7,760 nucleotides of DNA from an uncultured Calothrix sp. (GTDB lineage: Bacteria; Cyanobacteriota; Cyanobacteriia; Cyanobacteriales; Nostocaceae), in the NCBI GenBank assembly GCA_937884685.1, contig CAKZYM010000570.1:1-7760 (forward strand), written 5' to 3'. The translations under genes and the position numbers were made by a program. The notes beneath the pieces are model-generated. The model was not told the origin of the DNA and did no database searches. It was given only the letters and a program-made list of their open reading frames with translations. Below are positions 1-4,752 of the stretch, one piece after another; the stretch's first letter is position 1; the number at the start of each line of letters is the position of its first letter.

Positions 1-2608
1 CCGATGACTCATCCGATTCTTCACCAGTATCACCAGGAACTATCGCAACTCCATTCAGAAAATCTTCTTGGTCGAGACGCTGTACTCTTACTCCAGTTGC
101 AGAACGGGATTGAATGGAAATCGCGTTAACTGCTTGTCGGATAATAATACCGCGATTCGTTACCATCAAAATTTCGTTGTCTTCACCAACAATATGTAAA
201 CTCGCTAGGGAATCTTGAGTTTTAAGGTTTTTGAACTTGGTAGCCATTAAACCTTGTCCGGCACGATTTTGTAACCGGAATTGTCCAACTGGTACCCGTT
301 TTCCGTATCCTCCGGTAGTAATAACTAAAACCCAAAGTCCGGTACTGCTCTCATCTTGTACTTCTGTATCTTCGGTTTCAACTACTTCTGCTTCAATTGT
401 TTCAACTTCGCTTACTTCGGTTTCAGCTTCAGAACCCGTATCTGGTGGACTTATGTTATTCAAAATATCGGCAGGAAGAATATCCATTCCCACCAATTCG
501 TCACCACCTTTACGCAGTTTCATGGCTTTTACCCCACGAGTTGCTCTACCCAAGGGACGTAATTGCGAATGAGTACAGCGGAAATGAATAGCCATTCCCA
601 TTCGAGAACCAATAATTACGCTATCTTCGGCTCTAGCTCGACGCACCCAACGTAGTTCGTCACCTTCTTCGAGAGAAATTGCAATCAAACCGTTAGCGCG
701 AATATTGCTAAATGCAGCTAATGCAGTTTTCTTGATGTAGCCACCTTTGGTAAGCATCACCAAATATTCGTCTTGGCTAAATTCGCTTACTGGTACAATC
801 GAGGTAATTTTCTCTTCCCGAGGAATTGGCAACATTTGTACGATAGGAGTACCCCGACTAGTGCGGGAACCGAGGGGTAGCTGATAAGCCCTCATGCAGT
901 AGACTACTCCACGTTCGCTAAAGAACAGAACGCTGTCGTGGTCGCAGCAAGTTAGGAAATGCTCGATATTATCATCATCTTTTACCTTCGCTGCTGCTTT
1001 CCCTCTGGTAGCACGGCTTTGCGCTTCAAAGGTATTAACCGGCATTCTTTTGATATAACCTTGCTGGGTCAGCAAAATTATCACTTTTTCGTTAGCAATT
1101 AAGTCTATATCATCTAATTCCCCTTCCTTTAGGGTAATTATCGTGCGACGAGGTGTAGCGTGCTTTTCTCTTAATTGCTTAACTTCGGTTTCAATAATTT
1201 CTAATATTCTTTCTCTACGAGCCAGAATATCTTGTAAATCTGTGATTTGAGCTTGTAATTGCTCGTGTTCCAAACGAATTTTATCAGCTTCCAAAGCTGT
1301 TAATCGCCGCAACTGCATCTGCAAAATTGCATCAGCTTGCGCTTCGGATAACCCATAATTATTGATTAATTCTCCCTTCGCTGTCGGTGCATCCGCAGCA
1401 TGACGAATTAAAGCAATAATTTCATCTAAATGGGACTGCGCGATTAACAAACCTTGTAGGATATGGTCTCTTTCTTCAGCCTTCCGTAATTCGTATTGAG
1501 TACGTCTGGTAATCGCCTCAATACGAAAATCTAAGAAAACTTCCAAAAACCGCTTTAAAGTTAGTAATATGGGTTCTCCATTTACCAACGCAAGCATATT
1601 TGCGCCAAAATTAGCCTGTAGCGGAGTTAACTTGTATAAATTGTTTAGTACCACGCGGGGATAAGCATCGCGTTTGAGTTCGATAACCACCCGCATTCCG
1701 TCTCTATCGCTTTCATCGCGAATATCGGAAATACCGTCAATGCGTTTGTCGTTAACCAACTCAGCAATTTTTTCAATCAATGCTGCCTTATTTGTTTGAT
1801 AAGGTAGCTCGGTGATAATTATTGCTTCTTTTTCCGGTCTTCCTCGCTGCTGGATAGTCTCAATATTAGCTACCCCACGCATGGTAATCGAACCGCGTCC
1901 GGTAGTATAAGCTTCTTTGATGCCGGAAGTACCAAGAATTTGACCGCCCGTAGGAAAATCGGGACCGTGGATATATTTAGTTAATTCAATATCCGTAATT
2001 TCCGGGTTTTGAATCAGCGCCACTAACCCATCAATTAGTTCTCCCAAGTTATGGGGAGGGATATTAGTTGCCATCCCTACCGCGATACCGGAAGAACCAT
2101 TTAACAATAGCTGTGGTAATCTTGCTGGTAAAACCGTTGGTTCCTGCTGCGAACCATCAAAGTTATCAGCAAAATCTACAGTTTCCGATTCAATATCTTG
2201 CAGTAAAGCGTCGCTTGTTAAAGATTGTAGGCGGCATTCAGTGTAACGCATAGCCGCCGGAGGGTCATTATCGACACTTCCGAAATTACCATGCCCTGAA
2301 ATTAAAGGCGACCTCATCGAAAAACTTTGCGCCATCCGCACCAAAGCATCGTAAACGGCCGTATCGCCGTGGGGGTGGTACTTACCCAACACTTCCCCTA
2401 CAACACGGGCGCATTTACGGAAGGGACGGTCAGCCGTCAACCCCAACTCGTGCATAGCGTAGAGAATGCGACGATGCACAGGTTTCAGACCATCCCTGGC
2501 ATCTGGCAAAGCGCGACCGACAATCACGCTCATTGCATATTCCAGATAAGACCTGGACATCTCGTTTCGCAGATCCGTCGGGATTATCCGCTCCTGAGAG
2601 GTTGTCAT
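1..2608 (-). CDS. gyrA: DNA gyrase subunit A, 3' end cut off by the window edge
   Basis: GyrA is the DNA-breaking and DNA-wrapping subunit of the A2B2 gyrase that introduces negative supercoils using ATP bound by GyrB. The reading frame is open for 869 codons with no stop before the window edge. The start is firm: ATG at 2608 has an in-frame TAG two codons upstream, with a weak GGAG about 11 bases before it. The N-terminal half matches the breakage-reunion domain (YLEYAMSVIVGRALPDARDG, residues 21-40). The catalytic tyrosine is Tyr122 in AAMRYTE, and the quinolone region reads HPHGDTAVYD with Thr83 and Asp87, the same numbering as E. coli; Thr83 is normal in many bacteria. A coiled-coil region lies at about 410-480. 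The C-terminal beta-pinwheel begins near 500. In it the GyrA box (QRRGGKG in E. coli) reads QSRATRGKA at 530-538, and an acidic insertion occupies 720-757. The frame ends in an acidic tail (GEESDESS), so only a few residues are probably missing. No intein or frameshift was found. A ParC-like paralogue is the only alternative name. Confidence 0.96.
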   Translation of the reverse strand, partial: MTTSQERIIPTDLRNEMSRSYLEYAMSVIVGRALPDARDGLKPVHRRILYAMHELGLTADRPFRKCARVVGEVLGKYHPHGDTAVYDALVRMAQSFSMRSPLISGHGNFGSVDNDPPAAMRYTECRLQSLTSDALLQDIESETVDFADNFDGSQQEPTVLPARLPQLLLNGSSGIAVGMATNIPPHNLGELIDGLVALIQNPEITDIELTKYIHGPDFPTGGQILGTSGIKEAYTTGRGSITMRGVANIETIQQRGRPEKEAIIITELPYQTNKAALIEKIAELVNDKRIDGISDIRDESDRDGMRVVIELKRDAYPRVVLNNLYKLTPLQANFGANMLALVNGEPILLTLKRFLEVFLDFRIEAITRRTQYELRKAEERDHILQGLLIAQSHLDEIIALIRHAADAPTAKGELINNYGLSEAQADAILQMQLRRLTALEADKIRLEHEQLQAQITDLQDILARRERILEIIETEVKQLREKHATPRRTIITLKEGELDDIDLIANEKVIILLTQQGYIKRMPVNTFEAQSRATRGKAAAKVKDDDNIEHFLTCCDHDSVLFFSERGVVYCMRAYQLPLGSRTSRGTPIVQMLPIPREEKITSIVPVSEFSQDEYLVMLTKGGYIKKTALAAFSNIRANGLIAISLEEGDELRWVRRARAEDSVIIGSRMGMAIHFRCTHSQLRPLGRATRGVKAMKLRKGGDELVGMDILPADILNNISPPDTGSEAETEVSEVETIEAEVVETEDTEVQDESSTGLWVLVITTGGYGKRVPVGQFRLQNRAGQGLMATKFKNLKTQDSLASLHIVGEDNEILMVTNRGIIIRQAVNAISIQSRSATGVRVQRLDQEDFLNGVAIVPGDTGEESDESS
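338..451 (-). other. Acidic low-complexity insertion inside the GyrA C-terminal domain
   Basis: Residues about 720-757 of GyrA lie between two blade segments of the C-terminal pinwheel (KLRKGGDELVGMDILPADIL before, LWVLVITTGGYGKRVPV after). From residue 723 to 753, 14 of 31 residues are Asp or Glu and there is no Lys or Arg. Short units such as ETEV, SEVE and EAEV recur, and the DNA shows matching cttcggtttca-like repeats. E. coli GyrA has only a short loop at this place. Acidic tails of GyrA are known to modulate DNA wrapping; that this internal loop does the same is inference. Confidence 0.75.
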
Positions 2609-2641
2609 AACCTAAAAAACTCCAAAAATCGCAAATTTTAG

Positions 2642-2663
2642 GGCTTAAATAAGAAAAAAAGCC
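2642..2663 (-). promoter_or_regulatory. Small stem-loop in the gyrA leader
   Basis: GGCTT at 2642-2646 and AAGCC at 2659-2663 are perfect 5-bp inverted arms around a 12-base A/T loop, 34-55 bases before the gyrA start codon. In the transcript this would be a weak hairpin. It may be chance in AT-rich DNA. Confidence 0.25.
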
Positions 2664-2685
2664 AAATTATTCCAAATGATGCTTG

Positions 2686-2701
2686 AATAATCGCCATTAT
2701 T
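2686..2701. promoter_or_regulatory. Inverted repeat at the predicted gyrA transcription start
   Basis: AATAATCGCCATTATT consists of perfect 6-bp arms around a 4-base centre. It begins 8 bases downstream of the candidate -10 hexamer, so it would cover the start point of the gyrA transcript. The position suits an operator or a supercoiling-sensitive start region. No known binding consensus is recognised, so the role is inferred. Confidence 0.35.
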
Positions 2702-2708
2702 TGGTACA

Positions 2709-2717
2709 ATTTTAGCA
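2709..2717 (-). promoter_or_regulatory. Candidate extended -10 promoter of gyrA
   Basis: Read on the minus strand the site is TGCTAAAAT: a TGn extension followed by TAAAAT, five of six matches to TATAAT. No good -35 hexamer stands 16-18 bases upstream, as is usual for extended -10 promoters. Transcription would start near 2702, giving a leader of roughly 94 bases. The gap 2609-2889 holds no gene. Confidence 0.45.
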
Positions 2718-2733
2718 CATTTTGCGTATTTTT

Positions 2734-2747
2734 GCAGGAAGCAGGAA
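2734..2747. repeat. Tandem 7-bp repeat upstream of gyrA
   Basis: GCAGGAA occurs twice in direct succession, just upstream of the candidate gyrA -10 and overlapping where a -35 would lie. It may be a regulatory site or a simple slippage duplication; nothing in the sequence decides. Confidence 0.3.
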
Positions 2748-2849
2748 GACGAAAAGATTCTTCAAGCAGCCAGTAACATGATATCCAACTAATCAGTTAC
2801 GAAATTTAATCACCAAAGAGATAAGTGATTCCAAAAGAAATCAAGCGTA

Positions 2850-2886
2850 GGGCTTTGGCAGCTATCATTTTTAGAAGCTAAATCCC
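2850..2886 (-). terminator. Imperfect stem-loop just after the PAS/GGDEF-like gene
   Basis: GGGCTTTGGC at 2850-2859 faces GCTAAATCCC at 2877-2886, giving ten-base arms with eight pairs and two mismatches around a 17-base loop. The hairpin starts 4 bases beyond the stop codon of the 426-residue regulator, where a terminator would lie. It lacks a U-run after the stem, so it is not a classical intrinsic terminator. It may instead protect the 3' end of the message. Confidence 0.3.
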
Positions 2887-2889
2887 TAA

Positions 2890-4170
2890 CTATTCTCCTA
2901 TAAAAAGCCCGCTCAACATTGTTTCCGCTGCAATAATTAGTTCTTCGGCTTTACCATCATTTGGGGGAATCATGTTTGCAATGCCTACACTCAATGTCAG
3001 GTAATCGCTAGATTGAGATACCTGGGGCATATCCAAGTTGCCAGATTCACTTTGTATTAAATGAGCTAGATTAAATACTCTATCAATATCAGTATTAGAT
3101 AAAATGATGGCAAACTGATTTTCTCGATAATGTCCCACGTAACAATTTATATTTTTAGTACAATTCTTAATTACTAGAGCCACCGCAATTAAATATTGAT
3201 AGTTTTTGCGATTATGCTCAGAATTATCATAACATTCAAAATTGTTGATGCTGCATAAGATCAATGATATATTTTGTTTTTTCCCCTTGCTGTGTTGCCA
3301 TTCTCTGGCTAAATATTCATCGAAGTAGTGACGGTTATTAATATGGCTTAAATTATTTATATTTATTTGGAGAGCTAATTCCGCTTGCAAAAGCTTTTGT
3401 TGAGTAATATTACGAATCGTCAGAAAAACTTCATTACTGAAGCTTGTTCCTATACATTGATACCAGTTTTGAATATCCTTCGTTTCTATATGTAGCTCTT
3501 GATAAAGTGTTTCTTTTGTTTCAAATACTTTGGTCAAGAAATTGAACAAGCTCAGATTCTCTTTAACTATCTGGTCTTTAAGTAATAAATTACCAATAAA
3601 ATCTCCATGGCTACTCAAATCTCCATGGCTATAATTAAAGAATTTCGTCATTACGTTATTAGCTACTAAAAGTTTGAAATCAACTACTTTTTCTGTGTTA
3701 TTACCTCTTATTGCTTGAAATTCAGCAATTCCATCAAGAGAATGGTTTAGTATGCTTTCTATAAAGGCACGCGATTGGTAGATAATTTCTTGAGTTTGCT
3801 TCAGTTCTTGAATTTCCTGTTGTAGCTGTAAAATGTAGTTTTTTAAGTTAGCATCTTCATTGCTATCAATCTCAGAATTATTCTGAATAGAAGGAGTTAT
3901 TCCTGCCGATAAAGTATACCTTTCTAATACTAGTAGTAAATTTGTTTTAGTGACTTTCTCGCCAAGCATTGTTGAAAGCTGTCTCCACAACTTGTAAGCG
4001 ACATCTTTGATATGTCCGACGCTTAAATGTGAGTTTTTAGCGATGGTAGCATACGCTTCTTTTTGTAAAGCCGCTATTAATATTTCTTTTTCTATAACAG
4101 TTAGATTTTTGCCCGTGTTGGTATATAAAGTAGTCTCGATAAGTTCTAATGCTTCTTCGATACACATCAA
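2890..4170 (-). CDS. vMAP-type HTH, PAS and degenerate GGDEF regulator
   Basis: This is a 426-residue cytoplasmic signalling protein with no signal peptide or membrane segment. Residues 3-84 match the N-terminal HTH domain of cyanobacterial vWA-MoxR-associated (vMAP) proteins, in the pattern MCIEEALEL ... IEKEIL ... YATIA ... IKDVAYKLWRQLSTMLGEKV. A Q/E/K-rich coiled coil follows at 110-133. A PAS domain spans about 136-258 (ESILNHSLDGIAEFQAIR to FLTIRNITQQK). Residues 272-426 keep the GGDEF fold (HYFDEYLAREW, ISLIL, LTLSVGIA), but the active site is gone. GGEEF is replaced by RENQF (349-353), the metal Asp by Ser307, and the DxLT Asp by Asn272; no RxxD inhibitory site precedes it. It is therefore unlikely to make c-di-GMP and may act as a ligand-binding or dimerising module. 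The start is TTG 4170 or ATG 4167; an AGGGG lies 9 or 12 bases upstream, and TAG closes the frame before it. The family calls are strong; the ligand and target are unknown. Confidence 0.85.
   Translation of the reverse strand: MMCIEEALELIETTLYTNTGKNLTVIEKEILIAALQKEAYATIAKNSHLSVGHIKDVAYKLWRQLSTMLGEKVTKTNLLLVLERYTLSAGITPSIQNNSEIDSNEDANLKNYILQLQQEIQELKQTQEIIYQSRAFIESILNHSLDGIAEFQAIRGNNTEKVVDFKLLVANNVMTKFFNYSHGDLSSHGDFIGNLLLKDQIVKENLSLFNFLTKVFETKETLYQELHIETKDIQNWYQCIGTSFSNEVFLTIRNITQQKLLQAELALQININNLSHINNRHYFDEYLAREWQHSKGKKQNISLILCSINNFECYDNSEHNRKNYQYLIAVALVIKNCTKNINCYVGHYRENQFAIILSNTDIDRVFNLAHLIQSESGNLDMPQVSQSSDYLTLSVGIANMIPPNDGKAEELIIAAETMLSGLFIGE
3599..3631 (-). repeat. In-frame 18-bp tandem duplication inside the PAS domain
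   Basis: The 15-base word AAATCTCCATGGCTA occurs at 3599-3613 and again at 3617-3631, a period of 18 bases or six codons. In the protein this gives SHGDLSSHGDF (residues 181-191), a duplicated SHGD element in a loop of the PAS domain. Perfect identity over 15 bases suggests a recent slippage duplication. Confidence 0.7.
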
Positions 4171-4242
4171 ATCATTTATCCCCTATGGTTGATTTAGCTG
4201 ATTTTTAGCTTTTCTTGGAAACGATTGCTACTTGAGTGCCAG

Positions 4243-4276
4243 ACTTTTCCGACTTTTATTCCTAACTTATCCGACT
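4243..4276. promoter_or_regulatory. Pair of 12-bp direct repeats upstream of the regulator gene
   Basis: ACTTTTCCGACT (4243-4254) and ACTTATCCGACT (4265-4276) agree at 11 of 12 bases and are spaced 22 bases apart, two turns of the helix. They lie 73-106 bases upstream of the regulator start and 86-119 bases before the transposase remnant. This geometry suits a protein binding as a direct-repeat dimer on one face of DNA. The binding protein is unknown; self-regulation by the HTH protein is a guess. Confidence 0.4.
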
Positions 4277-4287
4277 GACGAATAAGT
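4265..4287. repeat. Inverted repeat overlapping the second direct repeat
   Basis: ACTTAT at 4265-4270 and ATAAGT at 4282-4287 are perfect 6-bp arms around an 11-base centre. The left arm is the start of the second 12-bp direct repeat, so both patterns may belong to one control site. The gap 4171-4361 contains no gene. Confidence 0.3.
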
Positions 4288-4361
4288 GATATTTTTCCCA
4301 CAATATATACATAAATCAAGCAACTTTTAAATTAATCAAATAAGAAAAGAAGGAATATATT

Positions 4362-4734
4362 ATGACTCTTCAGTGCTTAGTATGCGAAACTAATAGACAT
4401 CAACAAAAGACTAAAAGCTCCAAGGCTGTGAGTATAGCGTCAGCGATCTTGTTAACAGAAAAAATAGGAGAAATTTTTAGTGAAGTGGAAGACCCCCGTG
4501 TTGAAAGAATATGTCTCGACTTGTTAACAGATATTTTAATCATCACAATACTATCAGTAATTGCTGGAGCCAAGGGCTGGGAAGATATGGAAAATCATGG
4601 AGCTTAAAGATTGGTTTGGGCAAAATTTAAAGGAAGATTTTAAAGGGATTACCCATAGTTAAGATAAAAGGATAGAAAAAGGGCATCACCGCACAGAAAA
4701 ACGACAAATTTGGTATGGACATTACCTTCAATGA
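4362..4734 (+). pseudogene. ISAs1-family transposase remnant, frameshifted and internally deleted
   Basis: ISAs1 transposases are DDE enzymes that move their insertion sequence. The first frame (ATG 4362 to TAA 4607, 81 codons) contains the family's N-terminal pattern at about 34-79: KIGEIFSEVEDPRVER, then LLTDILIITILSVIAGAKGWEDMENHG. The first 33 or so residues are unlike the family as I know it. A good ribosome site (AAGAAGGA) stands 7 bases before the ATG. At about 4600 the frame slips. The next frame continues plausibly as LKDWFGQNLKEDFKGI up to TAA 4660, and the same frame then reads RIEKGHHRTEKRQIW before TGA 4732, matching the conserved HGRxExR-W block found much later in these enzymes. 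The segment with the catalytic Asp residues is absent, so the gene is dead. No terminal inverted repeats or target duplication were found. It converges on the usher-like gene, 18 bases away. Confidence 0.8.
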
Positions 4735-4752
4735 AGACGCTTGCTGCGGTTG

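Noticed and set aside
231..591. Overlapping plus-strand frames of 64-113 codons
   Set aside because: They are antisense to gyrA, share no recognisable family pattern, and exist only because the acidic repeat region lacks stops on the other strand.
1..2608. Intein or frameshift in gyrA
   Set aside because: Translation is continuous and family-like throughout, from the start codon to the window edge.
2068..2641. Plus-strand frames of 61 and 104 codons
   Set aside because: They lie antisense to the highly conserved N-terminal half of gyrA and show no independent gene signals.
4176..4181. Alternative ATG start for the regulator just upstream (ATGATTTGA in another frame)
   Set aside because: That ATG is followed after one codon by TGA and is out of frame with the regulator. 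At most it could be a start-stop element, which I cannot support.
4007..4192. 61-codon plus-strand frame opposite the regulator start
   Set aside because: It is a shadow of the HTH coding region with no ribosome site or family similarity.
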